From Symsagittifera roscoffensis (Eukaryota; Xenacoelomorpha; Acoela; Convolutidae): 64,000 nt of DNA. The notes under the pieces were generated by a model. It had not been told where the DNA came from and did no database searches. It saw only the letters and a program-made list of their open reading frames with translations. Both the position numbers and the translations under genes were made by a program. Location: assembly GCF_963678635.1 (NCBI RefSeq), contig NC_087069.1, positions 36,871,959-36,935,958 on the forward strand, read 5' to 3'. Below are positions 13,210 through 22,162 of this stretch, piece after piece. Position 1 is the stretch's first letter. Each line of letters begins with the position of its first letter.

Positions 13210-15993
13210 GAACAGAGTCTAATAAAATCGAACATTTTTTGTTGGGTCGAGAAAGTCAAAACATATATGAACTGGGTCGATCAAAATCGAAAAAATTTCT
13301 GTTGGGTCGTGAAAATCAAAATATATCAAGTTTTGGTCGAGAAAGTCAAAACATATGTGAACTGGGTTGAACAAAATCGAACAGTTTTTTGTTGGGTCGA
13401 GAAATTCGAAGTATATCAGAATTTGGAACAAGAGAGTCGAAATATATTTGAGCTGAGTCGAAAAAAAATCGAACTTTTTTTGTTGGGTCGATAAAGTCGA
13501 AATATAGCAAAAGCAAAACTTGGCCGAAAAAATTGAAACTTATCTGTACTGGGTCGAACAAAATCAAAAATTTTTGTTGGGTCGATAAAGTCGAAATCTA
13601 GTAAAACTTGGTCGAGAAAGTTGAAACATATCTGAACAGGGTCGAACAAAATCAAACAATTTTTTGTTGGGTCATGAAAGTCAAAATATATCAAATTTTG
13701 GTCGAGAAAGTCAAAACATATGTGAACTGGGTTGAACAAAATCGAACAGTTTTTTGTTGGGTCGATAAAGTCGAAATATAGCAAAAGCCAAACTTGGCCG
13801 AAAAAGTTGAAACTTATCTTTACTGGGTCGAACAAAATCGAATATTTTTTGTTGAGTCGAGAAAGTTGAAATATACCAAAATTTGACCGAAAAGCAAAAC
13901 ATATATGAACTGGTTCGAGCAAAATCAAAAATTTATCTGTTGGGTCGATTAAGTCGAAATATACTAAAACTTGGTCGAGAAAGTCGAAATATATCTGAAC
14001 AGAGTCGAACAAAATCGAACATTTTTTTGCTGGGTCGTGAAAGTCAAAAAAATTATTTTTTGGTCGAGAAAGTCAAAATAGATGTGAACTGGGTTGAACA
14101 AAATCGAACAGTTTTCTGTTGGGACGATAAAGTCGAAATATAGCAAAATTGTTCGAGAAAGTTGAAGCATATCTGAACTGTGTCGAACATAATCGAACAT
14201 TTTTTTGTTGAGTTTAGAAAGTCTAAATACATCCAAACTTGGTCGATGAAGATAAAAAAATCTGAACTGAGTCGAAAAACAGGTCGAGCTCAATCGAAAC
14301 ATCAATGGCGGGTCGAACAACAAAACTTTCAAAAATGTCAGTCGAGACAGTCGAGAAAAACAAAACTAATCAAATTTTGATCAAGAAATTCGAAACATAT
14401 TTGAAATGAGTCGAAAAAAAATTGAACACTCTCTTGTTGAGTCGAGAAAGTCGAAATACACCAAAAGCAATATTGGTCGAGAAAGTTGAAACATATCTGA
14501 ACTGGGTCGAACAAAATCGAACATTTTTTTGTTGAGTCGAGAAAATCGAAATATACCAAAAGCAAATCTTGGCCGAAAAAGTTGAAACTTATCTGTACTG
14601 GGTCGAACAAAATCAAACATTTTTTGTTGAGTCGAGAAAGTCTAAATATACCAAAGTTTGGTAGAAAAAGCCTAATATTTATGAACTGGGTCGAACAAAA
14701 TCAAAAATTTATCTGTTGGGTCGATAAAGTCGAAATCTACTAAAACTTGGTCGAGAAAGTCAAAACATATCTGAACTTGGTCGAACAAAATCGAACTTCT
14801 TTTGTTTGTTGAGAAAGTTAAAATATACCAAAATTTGGTTGAAAAAGCGTAACATATATGATCTGGGTCGAGCCAAATCGAACACTCTTTTGTTGGCTCG
14901 TGAAAGTCAAAATATATCAAAATTTGGTCGAGAAAGTCAAAATAGATGTGAACTGGGTTGAACAAAATCAAACAGTTTTTTGTTGGGACGATAAAGTCAA
15001 AATATAGCAAAATTGGTCCAGAAAGTTGAAGCATATCTGAACTGTGTCGAACATAATCGAACATTTTTTTGTTGAGTCGAGAAAATGGAAATATACCAAA
15101 AGCAAATCTTGGCCGAAAAAGTTGAAAATTATCTGTACTGGGTCGAACAAAATCGAACATTTTTTGTTGAGTCGAGAAAGTTAAAATATACCAAAGTTTG
15201 GTATAAAAAGCTAAACATATATGAACTGGGTCGAACAAAATCAAAAATTTATCTGTTGGTTCGATAAAGTCGAAATCTACCAAAACTTTGTCGAGATAGT
15301 CGAAACATATCTGAACAGGGTCGAACCAAATCGAACACTTTTTTTTTGGGTCGTGAAAGTCAAAATATATCAAATTTTGGTCGAGAAAGTCAAAATAGAT
15401 GTGAACTGGGTTGAACAAAATCAAACAGTTTTTTGTTGGGACGATAAAGTCGAAATATAGCAAAATTGGTCCAGAAAGTTGAAGCATATCTGAACTGTGT
15501 CGAACATAATCGAACATTTTTTTGTTGAGTCGAGAAAATCGAAATATACCAAAAGCAAATCTTGGCCGAAAAAGTTGAAACTTATCTGTACTGGGTCGAA
15601 CAAAATCGAACATTTTTTGTTGAGACGAGAAAGTTAAAATATACCAAAGTTTGGTATAAAAAGCCAAACATATATGAACTGGGTCGAACAAAATCAAAAA
15701 TTTATCTGTTGGTTCGATAAAGTCGAAATCTACCAAAACTTGGTCGAGAAAGTCGAAACATATCTGAACAGGGTCGACCCAAATCGAACACTTTTTTGTT
15801 GGGTCGTGAAAGTCAAAGTCGTGAAACATATCAAATTTTGGTCGAGAAAATCAAAATAGATGTGAACTGGATCGAACAAAATTTGGTCGAGAAAATCGAA
15901 AGCTAACTGAACTGGGTCGAACAAAATTGAAAACTTTTTGTTGGGTCGAGAAAGTCGAAATACACCAAACTTTGGTCGAGAAAGTCGAAGCAT
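13210..15993. repeat. Diverged distal part of the satellite
   Basis: Monomers here are less regular than in the first 13 kb. A unit of about 453 bp is repeated (compare 14968-15150 with 15421-15603). An irregular stretch at about 14275-14390 breaks the period, with the subunit order lost. Array edges commonly hold the oldest, least homogenised copies, and this matches that pattern. Confidence 0.7.
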
Positions 15994-16258
15994 AAAATTC
16001 CGGGGCCCCACACCCTCAAACACCCAAAACCCATCTTTTGTATATGGAAGTTGTATGACTAGCATTTTCCTCCAACTCGGGGAAATAATGGCAGATTTTT
16101 TTTGAATCGAGACAGCCTGAGTTTAATCGAAAATCAATTGCTTAACATTCAAGCATTCGCCAGATAAAAATGGCCTTTGAGCTAAAAGTTGTGTTATGTA
16201 TTATGCTAAGAGCTTATTTGCCAGGTTGCGCAATCATCAATTCAATCGTAAAGTTTGA
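15994..16258. other. Unique spacer with no gene seen
   Basis: This 265-bp stretch between the satellite edge and the inverted-repeat element has no convincing coding potential. It opens with a short GC-rich patch containing GGGGCCCC and then becomes AT-rich. Confidence 0.6.
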
Positions 16259-17216
16259 AGGCTACCCGCATCCAGCTTCAAACGTTAATAATCGATTATT
16301 TTACGATTTTAGTACCAGTCTTACTAAAATTGAGAAACAATCGATTTTAATCAATAAATAATTGCTTATAATATCTCTTTTTAAAATCAAATTATAATTA
16401 ACTATAATCCATTATAATCGATTATAATTGATAATTTATTCGTCTATTTTTCGATACAATTATAATCAATTATAATTGATTATAAGCCATTATTTTTATT
16501 CAAGTTTCTATTTCATTAGTTTTGCACAAAAATCCATCATAATCGATTACAATTGATTATAATCCCTTTTGTTTGTCCATTTTGTCTTTGAAGTTGCATC
16601 TAATTTGCATACATTTTTTGCTTTTTGTAGAGGTTGGTTCCTATGAAAAATGAGAAAAATGTTCTTAAATTTTTTCCATCAATTCCAGTTTATAATTTTT
16701 TTTTCATTTCTTGCCCATTAGAGTTGTTTTGTGATGCATATTTTAAGCTGTTTTAACCACCAAAACATCAGCAAATTGATTTAGTTTCATGATTGATACG
16801 GAAGATTTTTTTCATCTACCGCGGAAATCTTTCCACTAATATGAAAGGATCTCCATGAAACTTTTGTTTCGCGGTAAAACTTTGTGTTCAGATGAACCAA
16901 AGTGTTCAAGAGATCTCTCTTTTAGAGATTTTTTTGTTGACACAAAAATAGTAAACCATAAGATATAATTCGAATATAGTTTTGAATTGAAAAATTTTGC
17001 AAAATAAGAGATTATAATTGATTTTAAGGGTTTTTGTAAGAACTATAATCAATTATAATCGATTATAACAGATTATAATCTCTTGGAAAATATCACAATT
17101 ATAATCAATTATAAAACCTTTGAACACCTAATTTTGGTAATTATAATTGTCAAAAAATCATCATAATAATCCATTATAATCGATTACTTACGCCTAAACT
17201 TGGATGCGGGTAGCCT
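16259..17216. mobile_element. 958-bp element with perfect 16-bp terminal inverted repeats
   Basis: The left end at 16259-16274 reads AGGCTACCCGCATCCA, and the right end at 17201-17216 is its exact reverse complement. About 20 further bases inward match imperfectly (about 13 of 20). The interior is very AT-rich and full of short palindromic words built on ATAATCGATTAT and ATAATTGATTAT. No transposase ORF is visible, so it is a non-autonomous element or a foldback. I could not find a clear target-site duplication, so the superfamily stays open. Confidence 0.7.
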
Positions 17217-17939
17217 AGATCAAAATAGAAGCGTCTGGTCTCCATTAGAACCATGCCAGCTTCAAAATAGAAACAGCAATGAGATGGCTTGAAAAGAAAT
17301 CAAAACTGGGATTCGTACAAATGATAGATGGTATATGAAAAATTTTGGTCACAGAAACTTTGGTTGACAAAAAGTGGAGAATTAAGGCTTCCGCAAATGA
17401 AAAAAAAAGAAATTAAAAATTTGAAGTTCATGAGTTACCATTTAAGAACGAACCATTTTGACTTATGGGGAAATGTAATTTGGGATTCAGCTATTACTCA
17501 AAGAAAATATCAAGAAGCAGCTGAACTCAGTATTTAATTAATTGAATTTTTTTGTGTACGGGAAGCTCTAGTTGATATGATGAATGAATGCATCATGTGA
17601 TTAAAACGGTCGAACAATGTCGTTTTTTGACCTAATTGGTTGAACTTTATCCGCCTTCGACTGTGCTATACGATTTTATACGATTTAGTTCTTCTCGGTC
17701 TCCGGGATACCACTCAATTTAGCTCAAAATGGTTCAAATATAACATAACACGTCTTTCCCAAACTGAATTATAACTTTTACAGGTTATACTCCATTGTGT
17801 TTTTGGTCAAAGATCTAACTTTTTGATCCGAAAAGAGTCTACTAAAAAACATTGATTCTGCATTGAATTTGAAACCAGCGGCTTACGTGAAATTACTTAA
17901 ACTTACGTGAAAACTTGTTCCGTGAAATTACTTAAGAAC
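17217..17939. other. Non-coding spacer
   Basis: This is about 720 bp of AT-rich sequence between two repeats. A 69-codon frame at 17328-17537 has no recognisable similarity or context, so I do not call it. Nothing else is seen. Confidence 0.5.
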
Positions 17940-18186
17940 TACAGTGCTGATTTAAATTAACCGGACAAAACGCCTTAAATTTGAAACTTAAAACCCGTTT
18001 TTCGCAAATTGGGTTAAGTTTAGATGAAAACTTATGAAGACAGAACTTGCTTAAAATTTTAGCAGAATTGATATCTTGTAATTTGTTTTGCAAAGTTCCG
18101 GCCCAAAATTTCTCCCCAAAAATGGAAATGGGTCATTTTGGCTTTTCTTAGTTAATCAAAAATTACGCCGAAAATACCCAGTCGAT

Positions 18187-18612
18187 CAGGGGCGGATTTA
18201 GGGGGGGGGGGGGGGGCGGACGCCTTTTCCCCCTCAGGGATTCGAACCCCTGCCAACCCAAAAAGTCCCCCCTTTGGTACTTTTTAAAAAATCCATTTTT
18301 GGCCAACCGACCCTAAAATTTTTCTAAAGGCGCCTTTGGCGCCAATATATACTAATTTTGAGGGGGAGCGCGCGCCAAAAAACGCGTTTTCTTTTGTCAA
18401 AATTTTCCAAAAAGTGCCCAAAAACGGCTTTTTTGGCCTGTTTTTTCAAAAAACTGCCTGCGGCGCAGAAAATTTGGCCAGAACAGGGTCTTTTCATTGC
18501 TTGGGGAGAGCTTGGAAAATCAATCTGATCGACCTAAAAAAAGGTCGTCCAAATTTTCGAAAATTTTTTGAAAATCCGCCCTCCCCTCGAGAAAATCCTA
18601 GATCCGCCCCTG
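18187..18612 (+). mobile_element. hAT-like MITE nested in the foldback element
   Basis: The element starts with CAGGGGCGGATTTAGG and ends with GATCCGCCCCTG, so its ends are inverted repeats of about 11 bp. It is flanked by a perfect 8-bp duplication, CAGTCGAT, at 18179-18186 and 18613-18620. The un-nested family member at 58.9 kb has a single CAGTCGAT at this point, so the empty site is available for comparison. Ends of the CAGGGGCGG type with an 8-bp duplication are typical of hAT elements. A 16-base G run lies at 18201-18216. No transposase is encoded. Confidence 0.8.
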
Positions 18613-18689
18613 CAGTCGATCACAGACATAATTATACCAAAGTGAGCCCCTTACGTAGCCCAACAAACTTTAAGAAGGGTATTTTCTCC

Positions 18690-18940
18690 AAAAAAATTGC
18701 AAAAAACAGGTCAAAAAAGCCGTTTTTGGGCACTTTTTGGAAAATTTTGACAAAAAAAACGCGTATTTTGGCGCGCGCTCCCCCTCAAAATTAGTATATA
18801 TTGGCGCCAAAGGCGCCTTTAGAAAAACTTTAGGGTCGGTTGGCCAAAAATGGATTTTTTAAAAAGTACCAAAGGGGGGACCCTTTGGGTTGGCAGGGGT
18901 TCGAATCCCTGAGGCGGAAAAGGCGTCCGCCCCCCGCCCC
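18690..18940 (-). repeat. Inverted partial copy of the nested hAT-like MITE
   Basis: This stretch is the near reverse complement of about 18190-18440. It includes the GGTTCGAATCCC and GCGCGCGCTCCCCCTC words and ends in CCGCCCCTG. It joins directly to the ATCGACTGGG arm sequence. It therefore sits in the right arm opposite the left-arm insertion, as if one arm was copied onto the other. Confidence 0.65.
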
Positions 18941-19238
18941 TGATCGACTGGGTATTTTCGGCGTAATTTTTGATTAACTAAGAAAAGCCAAAATGACCCA
19001 TTTCCATTTTTGGGGAGAAATTTTGGGCCCTAAATCCGCCCCTGATCGACTGGGTATTTTCGGCGTAATTTTTGATTAACTAAGAAAAGCCAAAACGACC
19101 CATTTTTGGGGAGAAATTTTGGGCCCTAAATCCGCCCCTGATCGACTGGGTATTTTTGGCGTAATTTTTGATTAATTAAGAAAAGCCAAAATGACCCATT
19201 TTCGGGGTAAATTTTTGGGCCCGAATTTCGCAAAACAA
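18941..19238. repeat. Three tandem ~100-bp units of the foldback arm
   Basis: Units start with TGATCGACTGGG at 18941, 19043 and 19139 (spacings 102 and 96 bp). Each contains the AAAATGACCCATTT or AAAACGACCCATTT stretch. Successive units are joined by TAAATCCGCCCCTG, which is the hAT-type end, so the expansion seems to have used the nested MITE end as its junction. Confidence 0.75.
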
Positions 19239-19381
19239 ATTACACCATAATAGTTCTGCTAAAATTTTAAGCAAGTTTTGTCCTCATAATTTTTCTCCTA
19301 AACTCAACCCAATTTGAGAAAAACTGGTTTTAAATTTCAAGTTTAACGCGTTTCGTCCGGTTTATTTAAATCAGCACTGTA

Positions 19382-20032
19382 AGCTGTGATGCTTTTAGTT
19401 TCAGCTGTTTTTTCTCTCTTCAGAGTGTATTGCCAAAATTAGCATGGAATTTCCAATTACGCTTCAACAAAAAAGTGAAACAAACAGTTAGTATAAATAC
19501 CAAATTGTACCATAAATGCTATTTTTAATAGCCAGAGCCCATAGATTTCAATTGATCACTTTGAACGGCAAGCAAGATCCTCTTTGAATGGCTGCCGCAT
19601 AATGCATCACTCTGATGGAGCTCTTTTTAACGCAGAAAAATTTTGGCAATTTTCTAGAGCTTGAAGTTTTTTGATCTGTTTTATACAGCGGGGAAATGCA
19701 TTAGTAAATATTCTGGAAAAACATTGTATGGAAAATAGGTTTTATCGACTAAGTTTGAAGAATTCCAATTATACCAATAGATTATTCTAGATTTTAAAAA
19801 TCCGCTTCAAAAAAATTCGATTTTTTTCTTTTTTTGATTATTATGATTTTTATAATACTAACTCGAATTTATTTGAATGGAGGATAGCTCAAGGCTACTT
19901 TCGTCTATTATTTAAATGGTTTCATATCAATTTTTTGTAACTAGTTGAAAACGAATAGATGAATGATGTTTGTTTCTACATGATTTTGGATAAATAAGTT
20001 CTTCCTCTTCTTCCATACCATTATCATTTGAG
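19382..20032. other. Non-coding spacer
   Basis: About 650 bp of AT-rich DNA lies between the foldback element and the LTR element. I see no ORF or RNA gene. The last four bases before the LTR (20033-20036, CTGT) form the target duplication. Confidence 0.5.
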
Positions 20033-20036
20033 CTGT

Positions 20037-20446
20037 TGGAACCTGATCTAAACTACATTTTATGATTGGATAAATTAGATATTTTACCAATGTAAAGTAT
20101 TTAATATTAACCAATCATGATCCATCTGACTAACAATCCACTTATTTGTAAGTGCTGAAATTACTTGTAATTTCAGCACCAGAGAGATTTGAATTTAACT
20201 TAGAAGTTAGTTGAACTCTCCCGAGTACTTCAGCAGCCGCAATAAACCAGTATACCCTAGATCTATTGAGCCTAGCAGAGACTAGTTAAACAACCTGAGA
20301 CTAGATAGTATAAGAGTAAGATTAGGATCGGTATTAGACTAAGAAGTTGCACGAATCTATCCGGCCGAAAATAAGATAGCGTGACGAGCAGACGGTGTAC
20401 CCTATCCGAAATTACTCTATGAGTTATACCCATCGGTCATAACTCA
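20037..20446 (+). repeat. 5' LTR of TE1 (410 bp)
   Basis: It starts TGGAACCTGATC and ends ATAACTCA, the usual TG...CA form. It matches 37507-37916 with no difference that I can see. An AATAAA polyadenylation signal lies at 20241-20246, inside the LTR. A small stem-loop, GTGCTGAAATTAC followed by GTAATTTCAGCAC, lies near 20152-20180. Confidence 0.93.
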
Positions 20447-20448
20447 TC

Positions 20449-20466
20449 TGGTGCGACCATAAGTCT
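20449..20466 (+). promoter_or_regulatory. Candidate primer binding site of TE1
   Basis: Two bases after the LTR the sequence reads TGGTGCGACCATAAGTCT. It begins with TGG as expected for pairing with the CCA end of a tRNA. I could not assign the tRNA species. The complementarity to tRNA is inferred from position and the TGG start. Confidence 0.6.
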
Positions 20467-20533
20467 CGAACAAGACCTTAATAGCTTAGAATTAACCAAT
20501 AATAGATTAGAATTTAGACAAAACATTTACAAA

Positions 20534-20767
20534 ATGTTATACGACAATAATTTAATCGAAATGTCTCTACGACTCAATAGATCAGAGCCAATATTCCGAA
20601 CGATAACAGAACTACCCGGAATTGGAAGAAGACCTCGAACCAGAGACGACATACGACAAAGCAGAAACTTACCATATAGTTATATGATAGTTCGGCAAAA
20701 GCCAGAACAAACTTTTGTATTTAGAATACTACTAGCAATGAATTTAGATTTTCATTTGCAAACATAA
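20534..20767 (+). CDS. Short leader ORF of TE1, uncertain (77 codons)
   Basis: The ATG at 20534 opens a basic, Arg-rich frame 88 nt after the LTR and ends with TAA. No domain is recognised. It is the first ATG-started frame of any size on the expected transcript. It could be an upstream ORF that tunes downstream translation, or a first exon joined to later ORFs. TE2 is truncated and has no equivalent, so conservation cannot be tested here. Confidence 0.3.
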   Translation: MLYDNNLIEMSLRLNRSEPIFRTITELPGIGRRPRTRDDIRQSRNLPYSYMIVRQKPEQTFVFRILLAMNLDFHLQT

Positions 20768-21694
20768 AATTTTGAAGTCAATCTTCAAAATCATTTCAGG
20801 CGCTAAACAAAATTATTAATATACAATAACGATTGATAAAAAGATCTCAGATCGTTTTCCTAAACTCTGCAGTAATATACAAAACATGTTTGAAAAATAT
20901 TTATTGAAAAATCAAAATAAAAATTAGTAGCATGAAAATAAATGGTTAGTAATTATAAATCATCCTGTTGTTCCAGCTTCATCACCTAAACATAACAGCA
21001 TTCATAAGCTCACTAATATCATAAAAATACTAAATCTTTTCTTTACACAAATTTAAAACATTTTAAACTTAAATTCACTTAATTTTAAAATCAGATCATC
21101 AAGGCTTATCCTTGGATCTTAAATCATTTTCTATTTAATTAAATTTAAAACTTGATCATCAAGGCCTATCCTTGGATCAAAAAGAACAACTTTGTTCTCC
21201 CCCACCCACTTAACTAGTGTCTAACGACCTCAAACGTCGATTCACTATCCAACCCTTTCTAAAAACCCAGGACTAATAGAAATTTTTGAACAAAACTAAT
21301 CATTCAAATTAGGATAAACAGTGAAGAACTTCGGTTATTCATCCTTCACTTGATCCCCCCTCTTACCAGACCCAGGATAAATCTTAGACTTAGTAAGTTT
21401 AAAATAGTATCTAACGAACTACTCGCGTTCTAATTATACCTGAACCTTGTGGATCGATTTACTATTCTCCAACCCTGAACACAATCACTACCCTTAAGTA
21501 AGATTAAGTAAGTTAACACCTTAGCTTATACTAGCCACGAGAAAGTATAAAATCATTCTTCGGAATCGATATACTTTTCTCCCCAACCCTGAACAAATAG
21601 ACCCAGGTTAGGCTAACAAAAAAATCGTAAGGACTAACAGTTTAAGCAAATAGAAATCATTTAACAACCTTTTGCATCCGCGTTCCTAAACCTT

Positions 21695-22162
21695 ATGTCA
21701 TTTAAAAACCTAGGAAAAAAACAAACAATCGTTTTACACAATTGTGAAATAGATAACAAAAAATACGACCTTGTAATCACACCTCATACACAAACAGTTG
21801 GATACATTAGAACAAAACGACAAACACTAAAGAGAAAAATAATAACTAAACAAAGACAAATAACACGAAAAAGATTTTCAAAAAATCGAAACGCATTTTC
21901 AGAATCAGAAACCAACAGTTTAGACGAACTTTATAAACTAAAAGAATCAATAGATAAAAATTGCCCAATTCACGATCAATTATATTTCTCTGACTCAGAA
22001 ACAACTTCAAATTCATCAAAAAGAGGAAAAAGAAGAATAAAAAAGCAGTATAAACACAAACCAGTACATTTATACAATTGGAATCAACCAATTAGACACA
22101 TTGATAATTACATATTAACAGTCATCGAACGAAAAAATGAGCTCAACGCACACCCCAGGTGA
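21695..22162 (+). CDS. TE1 ORF1: 155-aa basic protein overlapping the gag start
   Basis: The ATG at 21695 opens a frame ending at 22162, overlapping the gag-pol ATG (22137) by 26 nt in another frame. The protein is rich in Lys, Arg, Thr and Asn. It has a basic middle (an Arg/Lys-rich run after about residue 45), an acidic Ser/Asp/Glu patch around residues 65-110, and a second basic run near residue 115. No signal peptide or membrane segment is visible. I do not recognise a family. The composition would suit a nucleic-acid-binding accessory protein, but that is inference. Its overlap with gag and A-rich codon use match the rest of the element, which supports it as a real element gene. Confidence 0.6.
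   Translation: MSFKNLGKKQTIVLHNCEIDNKKYDLVITPHTQTVGYIRTKRQTLKRKIITKQRQITRKRFSKNRNAFSESETNSLDELYKLKESIDKNCPIHDQLYFSDSETTSNSSKRGKRRIKKQYKHKPVHLYNWNQPIRHIDNYILTVIERKNELNAHPR

Larger units (their letters stand above)
1..15993. repeat. Satellite array with nested period (about 30 bp, then 90/97 bp, then kilobase units)
   Basis: The whole stretch is one tandem array that runs off the left edge of the window. A typical ~90-bp monomer divides into three ~30-bp subunits. Each starts with GGTCGA followed by an A/G-rich run; the first contains AAATATACCAAAATTT, the second AAACATATCTGAACTG and the third ATCGAACATTTTTTGTTG. A second monomer type carries an extra AAAGCAAAACTT insertion (about 97 bp). Monomers alternate in ordered series, giving units of about 1.1 kb between 1.2 and 6.1 kb and larger ones beyond. 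The array ends abruptly near 15993 against unrelated sequence. Many long frames are open on the minus strand, but they are low-complexity products of the repeat and I do not call them genes. Pericentromeric, subtelomeric or interstitial satellite are all possible. Confidence 0.95.
17942..19379. mobile_element. TA-flanked long-inverted-repeat (foldback) element, copy 1, carrying nested insertions
   Basis: The ends read CAGTGCTGATTTAAAT and ATTTAAATCAGCACTG and are flanked by TA at 17940-17941 and 19380-19381. That is the target duplication expected of Tc1/mariner-type elements. The inverted arms are hundreds of bases long. A clean copy of the same element lies at 58637-59367 (731 bp). This copy is 1438 bp because the centre holds a hAT-like insertion, an inverted partial copy of that insertion, and a three-unit tandem repeat. 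No transposase is present, so mobilisation in trans is inferred. Confidence 0.75.
20447..21694 (+). other. TE1 5' leader with repeated stem-loops
   Basis: This is about 1.25 kb before the first sizeable ORF. Two copies of a hairpin-forming word, GATCATCAAGG then CCTTGGATC, lie at 21094-21118 and 21154-21178. A degenerate block (CGAT.TACTAT then CCAACCCT, often then CCCAGG) recurs near 21237, 21455 and 21567. Retroelement leaders usually carry packaging and dimerisation signals, and these are candidates. A 77-codon frame with ATG at 20534 (to 20767) is followed by an acceptor-like TCATTTCAG at about 20792-20800. It may be a short leader peptide, but I see no family. Confidence 0.55.

Noticed and set aside
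171-15829. Dozens of 60-385-codon frames in the satellite
   Set aside because: They are low-complexity products of the repeat, overlap in all frames, and show no domain or start-site conservation.
1-15993. CRISPR-like array because of ~30-bp repeated words
   Set aside because: There are no unique spacers. The subunits are contiguous, diverged copies of each other in a eukaryotic satellite.
17328-17537. 69-codon ORF
   Set aside because: It has no recognisable similarity, no context and average length for chance frames here.
18336-18794. 152-codon plus-strand frame inside the foldback/MITE region
   Set aside because: It spans the MITE and both inverted arms, so it is a by-product of repeat structure.
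18888-18912. tRNA gene or SINE suggested by GGTTCGAATCCC
   Set aside because: Only the B-box-like word is present, inside the inverted MITE copy. No cloverleaf or A box is visible.
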